A stretch of 64,000 bases of DNA from Patiria miniata (GCF_015706575.1 NW_024037062.1:740811-804810); one strand, 5' to 3'; counted from the first letter of the stretch, positions 23,306-43,600 are shown. The notes: generated by a model not told the origin, from the letters alone. Numbers and translations: made by a program.

Positions 23306-25575
23306 GTAAGTTTTAGCTGTTTTCCATTGGAGATATATTTATACGGCTGTTGCCTGAACTTCTTCATCTTATGTCCCTGTACAAAATGACATCTAAATCG
23401 ACATCAGAAGCTAAAAAGACAACTTATAAACATAGTGAAGGCTGCCCAAAAGGAAGCTGGTTCAAAAGCTGTTTTTTAGCACAAAATGCGGCAAGAACTA
23501 CCTGACGAAGACCAGATTGATGGGCGTGTCCCCGCCCACCCAACCAGGCAGCTGTTACACACTCCCTACTGTAGATTAGACGGTACCGCCCAACAAATCC
23601 CAATATGTCGTACTTGCTCATCTATAGTATAATGACCTCGGTCATTATTGTTGGCGTCTTGTTCAAGTCGGGGTTATTATGTAAGGGAACACGCCCTCAC
23701 GCGGTGACTCATGATGATGGTGAGACATGGCGGAAGTTATCAATATTACTTAGGGTGTTAGCGATTGAAGAGATTGTGCTAATTACACATAACTGATGTT
23801 CCTATGGGGTTTTGTGTATACTCCGGAAGACTTAAAACATAATCGGAACATAGGCAGGATATCACAGCTTGTATCGAAATGAATTTAACATCAATACCGC
23901 TGTAGCGCCCTCAAACACCGGAAGGCGCAATTATACCGATTGGTCACAGAATCACTTGAGCAACATGCACGATGTGACTTTTTTAAAAACCTCATAATAT
24001 ATTTAATGCACCACTAATAAAAAAAATTGACGATACTATTAAAAAACTGGCAATATTAGGTTTATTTCTGCATAGGCCTATTTCGTAGTTTACCGCAAGC
24101 ATGTTCAAAAACTCCAATAGTTGATTCATGTTAACTTTTAAAACATTTCCATCTAACAATTTTTTCTTTCTTACAAACATATAAAATCAAAGAATTGATT
24201 TCTTATTTTTTTCTGCACAATTTATAGGCTTAATCACACAACGTGTGCCGTCTTAAAATGTTTTCTTTTGAAGTTTGTACATGTAAAAAGCCACGATGTC
24301 ATACGTATACAACTGATTTTGGCAGAATCGGTCTTGGTACCCAAATTCACTAAAGGACCTGTTAAAAATTAAATTTCAGTCGAAAAAAATGTTGCTCAAT
24401 CCATTCACGCATCGCACATACGCTAGATGTTGCAGCATAGGGTAGAGTGAGATAGGCTTAGGTCGACCGTAATGTTTCCTCAAATTATGGAGATCCGGTT
24501 ATAATTGACTTCATGTTCACCGTGATTTATTCTAATGGACCGTCGTGACTTGGCCGTCCAAACCCCGTCAATCGACTGGGGAGCTTGCCAGTCAACACAC
24601 GGTAGTAGACAAGGGACTCGCGCGGGCCGACTGCCCGGGTTAATTGTGTGTAAACTTCGGTGCTGCGTATGGCACGGTAAATTTGGGGAACGGTGTTTGT
24701 TGGCCGGTTACACACACACGCCAGAAAGAGGGAGCATGCAAATTGCCCATCGTGTGAAGTCGAGCTATCATTATTGTCATCTCCGGCGAAAAATTGATAC
24801 CGAGCCCCCTATAATAAAAGACTCCCGTGGATGATGGACTTCACGACTGCATCCCACCTGCCGCCGAGTTTCTGTCCCGTACTCCCGCGGGGCTTGAGCG
24901 CTACTGGCCCGTATACCCATGCCCCGTATGCTCGCTGAAATGGATGGACCGCGGACCATTATAAGACTCGCACGACCGGCACAGAAAGTCAATGCCTGCT
25001 GTGATACTGCGCCCATAATTACGATCATCTTCTATTTCCATGTGCTTGAATACTGTCCATTTTCTGAGAGTTAATGGCCAGTCTGTATAATACCCATTAT
25101 ACGGCTTGGGGCAGTGTACCCCTTGCCTCATTTGCTATTCATGAGAAACAATTGTCTCCAAGCAATATACCAGTTCTCAATACCGAGTACCCTTTCAGTT
25201 CTCCATCTTATGAGACCAGCTCAATTCAAATCACGGCTGGCGTGTGGTAGAGAAAAAAAGAATAAACACACCAGCTAATTATTTTGTTCTAGACGACTAC
25301 AGGGGTACATAATAGTTTTCGCAGAATTGTTGAATACTGATCAATCAGGTTTATCTAGCTCTTTTGTTATGTGCTTGATGTAAGATAATTATCTTGACAA
25401 TAAAATATAATCCATACAACAAAATCACGGAATGTGAATGGTCTAATAATTCTAGTCCAAATTATAGTTGCCTAGCTCCTCGCAAGAGAAGGTGCCTTTG
25501 TTAAAAAAAATCGATTGAATTTCGTATCTTTTTGCGAATAAACTAAAGATAATATCTTCAGAACCATGCAGCAGT
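23306..25575 (+). other. pitx intron 1, first part
   Basis: Noncoding, directly after the exon 1a donor. It is mostly AT-rich. A GC-richer patch at about 24530-25130 (ATGCAAAT octamer at 24737-24744, several CCGT/CGG-rich segments) stands out from the rest and has no ORF with recognisable homology. It is a candidate conserved noncoding element, on composition only. Confidence 0.4.
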
Positions 25576-25877
25576 CAAGGGCGGATCCAGAGCACAATTT
25601 TGGGGGGCCAAAAACAAATTTGTGTCTCCCAAAAAGTGGGTAAAAAAATTACGGCGTGGGGAAGGGCCCCTAAACATTTTCGGATTCTCGATGCTCTGTG
25701 GTGCGATCTGAGGCAATTTCTGACCACTTTAATCAATGTTTTTTGAGGAAAAGATGGTAGTGTACTCATTGCCTGCCTTTATTGCGACGTCACATAAAAA
25801 AAAAACAATTGGTTGGGGTTGGGGGGGGGTTGGGGGGGCATGGCCCCCTTTGTCCCCCCCCCCCCGATCCACCCTTG
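25576..25877. mobile_element. inverted-repeat element with GGGCGGATC-type ends (copy 1)
   Basis: The left end CAAGGGCGGATCC and right end GATCCACCCTTG form an imperfect terminal inverted repeat around ~300 bp, with long G and C runs (about 25825-25866) near the right end. The 36383-36550 element has the same end design and an internal poly-C run. Flanking bases share only a weak similarity, so no target duplication is claimed. Probably a nonautonomous hAT-like element. Confidence 0.5.
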
Positions 25878-28800
25878 GCAGCAGTTAACTTTGTTTAGAA
25901 AATTCGTTTTGACTTCATTACTTGCCACAAAAGTTGACACAATTCCCATTGCCTGTGTTTCAGTAATGAATTACCTTGAGTTTGTGACGAATTTTTTTTA
26001 GTATGAAAGCGTTTAGGCCTAGGCCTAGGCCATGTGAAAAATGTGGAAATATAATTGGATTTGCAACGAGTCTGTTGAATTGTTGGCGTAATTTTCTACC
26101 AATTGCGAGCACATAAAATTAATTGAATGTTTTTAGGATGATAATTGCAAAGGTATAATAAGATTTGTGAAAATGCGACATCATTGGGACAGAAGTAATT
26201 GTCAATTGCAGCCAGTGTACTTTGTAAACCAGCTGGCAAATGTTACAGATTTATTACTTTACATAAAGACATCTGTACTTGGTATAATTATCATTGGTTA
26301 TTAAAAAAAATGATTATAAAGCATTTCTCCACTAAATACTGGTTCAATATTTTGATGCAGATAATTGAAATTTTTGATTGAATGTATCCTCGGAATGATT
26401 CGTATGGACTCATTCCAGATTCACGCTTGAAATTTTAATTTTAATTCGGAACTCGCTCCATCTGAAAATCAAAAGGAAAACAGCCCCGAGATTGTCTGTC
26501 TGTCCATCCCATTCCAAAACACCGGAGGATCTTCAACAACATAAACAACCCTCCTCGCCTTCCCCCCAAAATATCGATGTTTTCACTCCCTGACACACAC
26601 AGCGATAAAGACCCGCTAGGAAACACAAGCACTTAAGACGGCCAAGAACCAGAGCAGAATGATTTTCTGTCAGTTTTTTTCTACCTCTCCCCGCGCGCGC
26701 AAAAACTCGCCAACCGTTTAAACGCCTGGAGGATCTGAGCTCTTGCCGCGCGCGGTGGGTCCGTATAAACCGCGTCCGCTAAACCCACTCCCAAGTCCGT
26801 ATCATCGTATCAATTAACCACGTATCATGGTGTGTTGATGTTGGCATCTTGAAGGCTTTTAAGGGCTGAGCAGTTGGCCGTCGGCCACGGCGCAAATGCA
26901 ACAACAGAACGTGCTGGGGGAAAAAAATTAGGCGACCGATTTGAGGGGGCTGAAATTGAAGTCAGTGATACTGTAAGAAAAGCTAATTGCGATTAGCTAT
27001 AATCGCTAAATTCTTAGCTGAAATTCAATTTTATTCAGACGCAGTTTAACAAGAGCATGTTTTATTTTGCAGACAACAATAACAAGAGATATACAGAAAC
27101 AAAAGACATAGTGACTTTGTCTGGGATAGCCTAAAAAGCCAATATTTCCATTCCCCCCCCCCCCCCCAAAGTAGCTTTCCAAATAATTATAGAGCAAAAA
27201 AAAACAATCAAGTTACACCTACAATTGAAGAAAAATAACACAACGTTCAGAGAGTGCAATTGTTTTATTTTGCGTCCTCAACTTTTCTTGAAGAGCCGAA
27301 GAAACAATTAGGCCCTGCCTGTTTTTGTTTATCAAAACAGGCCGCTCTATGGACAGGTTTTGATCATGTGATCTGTTACACGGTACCCTGTGGAGACATG
27401 GGTATAAAAGGGAACAAAATACTGAATACGTCTCCACAGGGCAATTTCTATAAATGAATACGTCTCCACAAAATAGATAGATGGATTTTACTCAAAAACT
27501 AGGAATTCCCAAGGTGTGTTGATCCGTCGCAAATTGAAGTATTTTATGTAAGGGATATTAAGTCCGCATTTCAGCCCAGGAAATTAATTCTGGTGAAATT
27601 GGAGCATTTTGAAACTACAATTTCAAACTCGAAAACTTTAGTACACGAGAACAAAGAAATGACTCCACAAGGATACAAATTCCAGTATGGATGAATTTGA
27701 GTGCGTGTGTTCCCCTCCACACTCAGTTAGCATAGGCATACTACTGTGATGATGTATCTCATAAGTTTAAGCCACTTCCGCAGCACTACACTACCCCGCT
27801 TCCCAGTCCATCATCTCATCAACAAAGAAAATTAGTATTAACATGTTTGCTACAAATTTGCTTGCATAACAACTATAATTACCCGATAATTAGCTTTGCA
27901 ATACGCATATCAGTTGTTAAAACCTACCCCGAATTTGTTTCTCTGTAGCAAACGAAATACATGTATACTTCGCATTCCCTTTCTTTGGTTTGTATTAATT
28001 CTAAAAGTAGCAGATTCTTCTAACGCCGTCAGATGGTCGATTTTACGGCCCATTTCACAAGAACAACTCCATTATGTAGCTTGTTTGTGTGCATGATCTG
28101 AATCCTAAAAAAAAAAAATGCAGTGTTGAGCTTTTAGATTTGGCATTTGTACTTTTTTGTTACCAGATGATTGAAAGGGCGCCCTCAACATTCCCCGCCG
28201 CGTCGTCTATTCGACATGGTTTTATGACTAATGAAAGTCCTGGCATGGTCTTCTTGTTTATTGTCCATTTTAATCATTTGTTTTAACACTCCGTGGAAAA
28301 AACACTGAATTAAGAATTAATTACAATGACCCAAAATAGAAATACGTGGGACAATGAACGATCAACACCTATATTTATATTACATTATTGGTTGCGAAAT
28401 ATCGTCTGTACAACATCTAGTGAAATTCAATCATTATTCATCAAAAAATTATGGTAGTTTTGAAGTAACTTCAAACAGAGGTATTCCAATCTTTGGAAAG
28501 ATTATTACTGGAATGATAAGAGCATTGTGGTGGTTCTTATTTCTCATTAAAACGGGCTGTGTATTCTTGAAAGGTTGCAAGTACTAGGCTGTTCTACACA
28601 GGTGGACTTCTAGAATTTGAAAGCAAGGATTTTATTCGAAAGACAGCTAGCACTCGAAGTTTTGATTAAAAATCAGGCGATATGTTTATTTCATCGGCAA
28701 CGTTCATAGGACTCTTTTTAAAGGCAGAGGGCTTACTGGCTTAAGTTAAGCACAGTTTTGACTATTCATTCGCTGTAATTGACTGAGAAAAATCCTCGTC

Positions 28801-28919
28801 TTTTGTGATTAAAAAGGTCTTCTATATGCTGAGTTTGGACAAAAAGTATACAGCAAAGCCTTCTTTTACATAGGCACAATACAGAGGCACGTGTCTTAAT
28901 GAGGTATGAAGTTCACTTT
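25878..28919 (+). other. pitx intron 1, middle part
   Basis: No supported exon. Contains a palindromic AGGCCT tract (26014-26031), a GCGC-rich patch at 26690-26770, a poly-C run at about 27152-27167 and simple AT-rich DNA. A TGTGTATT FoxH1-like octamer occurs at about 28558, alone. Confidence 0.35.
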
Positions 28920-29732
28920 TTTTCCGGCTAATGAATAGCTTCCGGTGACTTAAGAATCCCGCCCACCTTGGCTACAAACCAACCAATCAAAGCCGGGAGG
29001 GGCTGTGAATGACAGGTGTTGACCGCGCGTCGAAATGGTCCGTGGCCTCACGCACACACCACCGCACACTGTATGTACTGTGGCTCCAACCTTGCATCGT
29101 GACATCAACAAATGAAGCGCCCACCGATGACTTTTAGCTTCATCATATCGACTATACACGGCACCGAGTTCACTGAACACGCAGCACGCACTTTGTAAAC
29201 ACAGTCACGCACCACCAGCGCTCATCACTAATGCTGTAATTTACTGTGTCTTTTCATACAACAAATGCTAATCGCGCAGGCTCGATTCTGCGACCGATTT
29301 TTTTTTCTAAATTAAATCAACAGTTCAGGCCCATAGTCTCACATATCCTGGGAAGGTCTTCACATGTCTACGTAAGGGCTAAACTTCTTCCCGATACCAG
29401 TAAGTCTTTCGTTGCTTACCTCTCGTTAATCCTGCGAGCTACGGCTTTAGTCCGTTGAGCTGGTGGAATCCGCTGTTCAGCGAGGCGGCTTAGCGGTGGA
29501 CCGAGCGCCAATACCTTGGAGAGTGTACATGAACACGGACTGTTCCACCCGTTCACCGTGACTGCAGCTGAAAGCAGGCCGAGCTTTTTGACGGTGTGCC
29601 CCGTCACAGCGGCAGAACAAGACCGCTGAACTCATCCCTGGATTCCCGTACTGTAGAACAGTTAATCCCAAGGGTTGATTCAGACTCAGTAGATCATCAA
29701 ATAAGAAGAGAAGGGGGAAAAACAGGACAACT
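28920..29732 (+). promoter_or_regulatory. candidate internal promoter / 5' UTR for pitx exon 1b
   Basis: An 810-bp stretch that is distinctly GC- and CpG-richer than the surrounding intron ends at the exon 1b ATG. It contains an inverted CCAAT box (CCAATCA, 28983), a nearby GGGAGGGGC GC-box-like motif, a T-box-like AGGTGT half-site (29013), and two bicoid-class TAATCC sites (29427-29432 and 29663-29668). PITX itself could bind the TAATCC sites. No clear TATA box is seen near the ATG. This suggests an internal CpG-rich promoter, inferred from composition and motifs only; the transcription start is not determined. Confidence 0.4.
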
Positions 29733-29922
29733 ATGAACACTTTGAGTGAGCCACTGTCGACTCTTGAGGAACTGGTTGGCTCGAGTCCGAGGCCCGGTTC
29801 AGTGGTGACTCTCTCCGCTATGTCGCCGGGGATTCATTGCAATGGCACGGCGGCGACTACGGGAAGACCCCGGCACGGTGAACACAGGAGCGGAGATGAA
29901 TTCTCATCCACTGCTGATCTAG
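29733..29922 (+). CDS. pitx: pitx exon 1b: alternative first exon of a shorter isoform
   Basis: Encodes 63 residues (starting MNTLSEPLST, ending SSTADL) plus one base of codon 64. It lies inside the ~12.7-kb gap between exon 1a and exon 2. Its donor, CTAG|GTACAT at 29923, leaves phase 1, so splicing to 36054 restores a Gly codon and continues into E-T-N without a frameshift, exactly as exon 1a does. An in-frame TGA at 29676-29678 lies upstream of the ATG, and no other in-frame ATG lies between, which supports this start. Composition is GC-rich and Ser/Gly/Thr-rich with acidic residues, typical of a PITX N-terminal activation region. It would yield a 311-aa protein with the homeodomain at residues 91-150. 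It could instead be a chance open frame, but phase, position and codon character argue against that. Confidence 0.72.
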
Positions 29923-36277
<6,355 letters not shown>

Positions 36278-36382
36278 TAACTATTTATCTTCTGTCGAAA
36301 TAAAACATTTCTTGAGACAAATTTTTGATGAAAGATTGTTTATGACTTATGACTTAAGAGGCTTCAACTTCAAATATTATGG

Positions 36383-36550
36383 CAGGGGCGGATCCATGTT
36401 TTGCTCAAGAGGGCGGCTTAGCTTTCAAGTGGGGTATAGCAGGCATGTGTAGTTTTTTTCTGCATGGCTTTTCGGGTTTTTTTCTGCCTGGGGATGGGGT
36501 GAAGTAAACCCTCTGAACTCCCCCCCCCCCCCCCCGTAGATCCGCCCCTA
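36383..36550. mobile_element. inverted-repeat element with GGGGCGGATC ends (copy 2)
   Basis: Left CAGGGGCGGATC and right GATCCGCCCCT are near-perfect inverted ends of a 168-bp element in intron 2, close behind exon 2. A run of about 17 C lies just inside the right end (about 36518-36535). Related to the 25576-25877 copy; the half-motif GGGGCGGACC at 826-835 may be a third, truncated relic. Confidence 0.55.
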
Positions 36551-37744
36551 AAAGTTTGGATCTGGCTGAAGGAAGTGTGACCAGTTGAAAGTCTTTGTAG
36601 TACTAAAAACAAACTTAGTACTAATTTACAAATTAATACCGCAAGTGAGCCTTGCCTATCATGACCAACATTCCTAGCCGTGCCATCTTTGTTAACTTGC
36701 TTGCGAGTCAGGAAAACGTGGCTTTCGACTTCATGAAAAGTCTGGTGACACTATATACCTTATTTTGTATCAACGGTAGTGCAGAATGTGTATGAGACTT
36801 CAGGAAACTCGACTTAGTAAGATGGTGGGCTTGTACTGTATAAGGGCAGTTTTAATTTCTCCATTATTGTTAAAGCCTGACTAGAGGCCACAAACAATCC
36901 AATAATCCCTTCTTTGAATGCGTTTCCCAGTTATTCTCTGACTTAATAACGTCCTATAGCATCTTTTATCTTTTCAATTGCTTTGCCATTACCTTCATTT
37001 ATGCTTGAATTTCGGTGTTTGTTTTTACTGGTCATTTTTTAATATCTCTCAACTAAGTCGAAAAACACTGCTGAAATGTGTACTTAACAATGCTGACCTA
37101 CATTAACTATGAATATAGCAAGGACTCGTCTTTTTAACATATTATTACTGTCATGGTCTGACGGCGATCTGATTCATATACGCTCATTAAGAAAACTACG
37201 TCATAGACTCGGTGTCTCGAATGCATTTATTTCATCTAGGAATATGCTGTAAGGTGTGTGGGCTCCTATCTGTTCATTGATCCGGGTTTTCCTTCTAAAA
37301 ATGCAAGAAAATTATCTGTATTATAAAGAAATTTTTCAGTTGAATGTTTACTAGATTATATTTTCTCACGGGTGTAACAAACCACGAAACATAATAATTT
37401 CTTCTTCAAACAAACCTGGGAGACTTGATTGAAAGATGTTATTACATTTCATATTTCTTTTTCTTCATCTTTTAATTGAAGGAAAGCACAAAGCAGTTAT
37501 AAGATGCACATGGAGATTTTGTATTTAAAAAAATGTTATGCACCAATCACAGTGAAACTTTAAGTGTTATTTTAATAGCACTTAAAGTTAAAAAAAAAAA
37601 GCTGTTTAACAGAGTTAAATTTGGCAAGAGGCCCCAGGTTAACCACATACTCAGGAAGACTGTTCCATAATATATCTATATTGGCCTATATAGAGGAGCA
37701 TTAGTGATCATGTATTTTACATCCGGAAATAACCGAACTGTAGC

Positions 37745-37903
37745 GAAGATATCCGAGTGTCAACAAACTGCATTCGGTAAACTTCGGACATTTTCGGAAG
37801 CGGGGAGGATCCTGCCCGTTTTGGTCACGTGCCGTGGCACCTACCTGACCTGAGGTTTGCCAAAATAGTCAGAATATTTTGGTCTGGGAACTGGACTAGA
37901 TAA
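37745..37903 (+). repeat. dispersed repeat, copy A (paired with 52661-52812)
   Basis: Shares an ordered series of blocks with 52661-52812: ATCCGAGTGTCAAC, TTCGGACATTTTCGGAA, AGGATCCTGC, GTCAGAAT and CTGGGAAC. The copies are on the same strand about 15 kb apart. Diverged, no coding sense recognised. Probably an old interspersed element. Confidence 0.7.
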
Positions 37904-40139
37904 TGCACACTGCAAACATCATGTTTGGCAATAAAAATAAACCTTTTCTGTTACAATTTTTTGCTATCACTTTGTAAACATGTTTAAATACTCAACACGC
38001 ATTTTTACTCAACAGTATTGATGGGCAGTGTTTAGCAATTGAACATTGATGTTAAGGAATTGGACACGCTGTATTTGGCTTCTAATCATATTTAATTACA
38101 CAGTTATTGTGTGAGATTGCCCCATAACACAGATTTTTGAGTGTATGTGATCTAGTTTGGTCCTCATAATCGATTAGTTTGTACACAAGTACTCAATTCT
38201 TTAGTCAACGTTCTAAGATTTTAAAACCTATGTCCACAACTTACATGTCAACAATGATCGATCTTCACAAATTCAACGCGACAGATTTCTGATCGAGTCA
38301 CAAAATAGCACAACCTTGTATCCATGCTGTAGGTCTTTGTGCGCCCATCAATACCAACCCAAGGCCAACCCTTCCCCTCCACTGAGAAGAATCTCTCGGA
38401 CAAACCAACAGTTGCATTTGCTTCTTTTGAAAACGAGTCGTCCTTAATTTAGATCGATTTCCCTTTTTTTTTACCCTGTTCGCTCGATCAAGCAGTACAG
38501 AAACGCCGTTTCTTTCTCTAAGAAGACAGTTTTGGCACGAATCGTAAGCGAGCGAATGTAGAGTTGACACTTTCGCCAAGGTTAATGCGTCTGCGTGGAG
38601 ATTGGATTAAAAAAAAAAGCCGTTTTATTTTACATCACATCGGTAATCAGTCATCTGATATTTTCGCGAGGAAACCAATGACAAATCAGACGAGTAAACT
38701 GCAATAGTTTGAGACAATGATTTAGACAAAAAAGTCAAGTTAAGAATTAAAGGATTATGTTTTTACTCTGATTGATGTGACAGAGAGTTTATTTTCGTCA
38801 GAGTGGGCTTGTCCAAAGTGAATCGCAATAAGCCAAAATTTTCCAAAATAGTCTGGTGCACAACAAAATTCGACGATTTTTTTTCGGGATAAACGCGGCA
38901 GATAAATACACACAAGGCTATGGGGGACTTGTTAACCAAATCTGCATTCTGTTTAATTTTTCGTGCAATCGAACAGAGATGGAACTTTCGTTCGAACAAA
39001 AGTTTGGACACGCAAGACACCTAAAAACACTTCGCTGTCCAAAATGTTACTACAGAACACAACAACCTCTTCAGTTTTACTGGTACCCGCTATGCTTTTG
39101 CACGCATGTTCAATGAAATGTTTATCCCGAATGAAAAATCGTCAAATCTTGATGTGCACTCGCGCAGTTGGAATACAGAACTTACTCATTGGAAAGGAAT
39201 TAAAGAAATTAATTTCCATTCCCTCACTGGCCTCATTTAAAAAATAATATTGTTTGTTAAGGGGAATTATCTTTTAACTTTACCGATTCGGTTATTGCTG
39301 ACGTAAAATCACGTGTGTAAGATGCAAATGACATTAATTGATATATTTTCATCATCCACACGTCATTACTTAAATCCACCCTAAGCAACAAAACCATAAA
39401 TTACTTAAATGCGTATTTTATTTCACTAATTATTGAAACGTAATGTCATTACGGAAATTGCTATTTTTTTATTTCAAACGACAGCTGCCCATAAAAGAAT
39501 GATTTAGTGTGAGCACAATTTCGCTGCATTAAATGCAACTGTTTGTATAATGGGCGTGAGCTATTTTAAGGAAGCGCTCGTGAATTTGTTGGGTTTTTTT
39601 TCTTTTGCGAATATACGCAAAGCAATTCTTGATTGAGCGCGAAATGATGTCTGTCCGCGCATAAATATGCACGAAGCAACGTCAGGGGCTATGGTCGGAA
39701 TGAACGAATGATTTAATTGCTCTAACCTACCGGTGAACCCGATCAGGGGGAAATGACAATAACTCCCCCCCCCCCCCCCCCCGTCAAGTAGGCTGTGTGA
39801 GGCCGTGCGAAAGGGTATAGGGTCGTGGGTAGGGGTGTTGGCATTGACATGCGTGGGACAAGTGGTGTCAAAAGTCAAAGGTTACGGACAGTGATCAGTG
39901 ATCGATTATCGATTCGTTTGTTTGTTTTTATGTAATCACGATTTGGGATTTGTCGTACTATTTGTTGTGACATGAGGGCATTAAGTCATTAAGATCGGGT
40001 TTGTCGTGAAACCACATCATAATCTTCAACAGTGTCACCGTCACTGACACAATGTCATCGTGATAGTCACTTTTGTCATCACATCAAGGTAATCACTGTC
40101 ATCGTCGTGATCTCTTTTATATATTTGTTTCTGATCGTG

Positions 40140-40642
40140 ACAGACCTATGGTCTTGTTTATAATTGGTAAAGATATCAAGAAAATCCACCAATGCAAACC
40201 GGAGATATCGTTGATTTTGTAAGGCTATATTATTTCCTCCTGCACAATTAGAATCCTGTAGTTAAGCTAAGCCCAATACATTTCAGCTGTCAGAGAAGAT
40301 TGCATGTTCATTTTCTTTTCAAAATCTTTGTCAAAGACTAAACACCTGATATTAGGCATTCCGAGTGGTATTAGATTTGATTATATAATGTTATGTACCC
40401 AAAATGTTATCTGTAAACACCCTTATCCAAATGCAACACAAAGGCCATGCAATATTGCAAGCACTGCGAAACACATTATCAATAACCCAATAATTGGTGT
40501 TATATACAAGCAAATACTAAGAGTGGAAATTACATTGTGCCGGTCGAAAAATACATAGCCTTACCAAATCAAAGATATCTCTGGTTTGCATCGTTGGATC
40601 TTCTTGATTTTTTCACCAATTATAAACAAGGCCATAGGCTTG
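40140..40642. mobile_element. foldback (inverted-repeat) element in pitx intron 2
   Basis: The left arm (40142-40230; CAGACCTATGGTCTTGTTTA at its start) is the inverse of the right arm (40553-40641; ends ATAAACAAGGCCATAGGCTTG less one base). The arms are about 88 bp and about 80% identical, with a ~320-bp internal segment. The inner motif ATGCAAACCGGAGATAT recurs in the 11521-11964 element, so the two are probably related families. No transposase frame. Confidence 0.7.
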
Positions 40643-43600
40643 AAATGCTATACCATTTATCAACTGTTGAGAAAATCCGCGATTTCTTCATGCACAATGT
40701 TTATTGGGACATGCTGTACTGCCGTTTGTCTTTGAGGATGTTGTTATCATTTCACTATAAACCACATCATCTTACATACTCGAACCTTCCCAAGTGCCAC
40801 ATCTCCCATCTCCGTTTAGTCGCATCGTTTGACGATCCCCAAGGCTGTCCAAACTCGTGTCTCCCCCCCCCCCATTCGTCCAGACAAACCCAGTTCAGAT
40901 ACCATCATGACCTAAGGAGTTCTCTCGAGACCCTGCATCTCGCCTTTCCCGTCCCGAGCTCCTCCTGACAAAAGGAGGCAGCTCAAGGAAAGTATCTTGA
41001 AGGGGACATTCATTAACTATCAAATCTAAAATAGCTGGAGGGATTTAGGTGTTAATTATCTCCCAGTGTACAAAACCTATATGGGATCTCTCGCGTGTAC
41101 ATGGCCTACACGAGGAGTATATCTGCGCCTGATTTCCGCTCATGGCGCCGGGACTACGGCGACGTACGGCCTGGGCCGTCATAGATCATGAAATTTCTAT
41201 GAGCGATATGGCACGCCATTGTGTCTCCTACCACTGCATTGTCTGTGTAAAAAAAACACTCACTTATAAAAATAGACACACAACATCAAGTATAAATATG
41301 ATATTGTATGTACATGGGTTCAAATTATATGAATAGTTGACATTTAGGCGTTTAAAATATGTATTCCGTGTTTTGTGGTTTAAAAAAAACGTCCATGCAG
41401 TATTCATTATATAGACGGGTTCATAAAATATTTACACTGTTAATGGCACTAACTACTTTGAGAAAATAACGGGATATATTGTCATCTTTGTATTTCATAA
41501 AACTCACGAAGTTATCGTAATGGCAGTATAAGCTGTGTTTTATTATGATATGGTATGACTATATGGTATGGCATCGTATCAGATGGTTTGTGTGTATGCA
41601 AATGCATACAGCATTTTATTGCAGTGTTCACCAGACAGTGAAATTGCATTGGATATTTTGCGATGTGACGTGAAATCAAACAGATTAGTAAGCAATTTTT
41701 GCGATCTAATTAGCAGAGTCGTATTGTTTATGACGAGTGTGAACTAACGCAGCTGGGATTCATAATTGCCGCTAACTAAAGATTTCAAAATTAAGGTGCA
41801 CTTTGAGTTTTGGGCTTGACAGTAAAATGAACTTGATTGTGGTGATAAAATTGTTTTGAATATTCATATTTTTGTGTAAATTTCTTTTCAAAGTTAACTG
41901 GTTGGAGGGTTGAACTGAAAATATTCTTCCGAGAAATTCGGGAAGGAAAAATGTCTTTCAGCGAGCACGATCAGCTGCTACCAGCTGGGAAATTGCAACA
42001 CCGGTCGGTAGCCCCTCACCCATCGTACACGCTAAGGTGTCCCACTATACGGACTCTGTTATCAAACATATGGGTTGTATTTTGGGGGACTTTTCCCGCT
42101 TCCTAACCTGAGATGAGACAATGAAACCCACGTGATCGGTCGGAAAGATCTAAATCTTGTATCACCTTACACGCTGATAGGCTGGATTGAAACTGAAATG
42201 GCGGGCTATTTTCGAAAATTCCCAAAACAATTTCATTGGGGGTTGTGTGGGAACCTAAGCCGGTACCAGCAAAATTGAAAAATGAAGGACAGGCCTATAT
42301 AGCTACTGATTGATTACCAGGGAAATGAATACGTTCCAGATAAGCTGGTTGGGTCTGTAATTAAGACCAGCCCCAAATTGCATCGTATTTAATATTAAAA
42401 AATGTCCCTGGCATTAGGGATGAACGTCAGAACACAGCTGGTATTGTCTTTACTTTACAACATTTTGTTGAATGAAAGTTTATTTTAAGTGCGCGCTCAG
42501 CTTTTGAAATCCAAATGTTGGGAAAAGTCACAGTGTTTTTTTCTTCTTAAATGCATAACATGGGTATAGGAGTCTGTATGGATTGCCATTCTCACTCCTA
42601 TACCTGTCAAAGGTACTCGGCAATGGCCCAGAACAGTCTAGAAGTGCACTGCACTTTGCGGAAATTTCCCCTAAATCTTTTCCGGAAACCTCTAGATGAG
42701 TAGGGGTCAGAGGGTCCCCCTTCAGCTATCCGTGCCTTGCCGTAGGCCCCGGCAGGTACCCCTTGACAATACGTCCATGGGGCGCGCCGCCGCGGTAAAA
42801 TAAAAAACTCAAGAAAACAAGCGGTTTGTCACTGGACTTGGTCTGTTCACGATGACCGACATGCGATTGGGGTCAGGCTCACGCGTAAGACCTGAAATTG
42901 GATGAATCTGGCTGAGGTGACTTTGAGATTGTAAAACTGCCCTCTATCGTAGATTTCAAGACAGTCATCGCCCTATTTATTTATTAAGTTGCCGTCTGGC
43001 GTGCATATGAAATTTATGCACGACCGTGCAGTGGCCGATTTGAATACACGTGTGTGATTCATTTTATATCATGATGCAAGCGACGAATGGTAACGAATAC
43101 AAAATGCGCCTCAGTCATCAATGGTGGAGCTCTCTTGTCGTTATTTACTTTCAAATCTACATGCTGCTTTGTGGAGTTATTCAGCTACAAAAACAATAAT
43201 CGATTAAATCCTCCCGTTTTTTGGATGAAATTGTGCAGGTGTTTCACTGATTGAATCAAAGTGGGTAGTTAGCTAAATAAACAATTTCCAGCAGATGTTT
43301 TATTTGGCTACGGACCAAATGGAAGCCAGCAAAATCGAAAAATCATTCAAGCGTACAGACACATTCATTGATTTCATGGCAGTCACTGCCATGGCGAGTG
43401 CTGCACCATTCTACTTTTTTTTAAACATTGACTTTTTAACAGACGTTCGAAACCGCAGATAAATGCTTTACTGTTTCAACTAGCTAATGTTGTTTGTTGT
43501 CATTTTTTTGTTTCTCCGCGTGCTGCCGTTTAGAGGTTGTCTGTATCTGTCTGGGTTAATTAATGTTAGCTTGTTTGTTTCTTAAAATAATTTGTCTTCC

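Noticed and set aside
22981..23367. Long - strand frame antisense to pitx exon 1a
   Set aside because: Mirror of the GC-rich coding exon; the + strand frame has the splice phase and continues into the homeodomain.
38905..38912. FoxH1-like AATACACA as a Nodal enhancer
   Set aside because: A single 8-bp match in 8 kb of AT-rich intron is expected by chance; no cluster or Smad pairing seen.
40028..40118. CRISPR-like array of GTCATC/TCAC words
   Set aside because: Imperfect simple repeat without constant repeat units and unique spacers; eukaryotic DNA.
40537..40968. 143-codon + strand frame in pitx intron 2
   Set aside because: Begins inside a foldback element and runs through a poly-C tract; no recognisable product.
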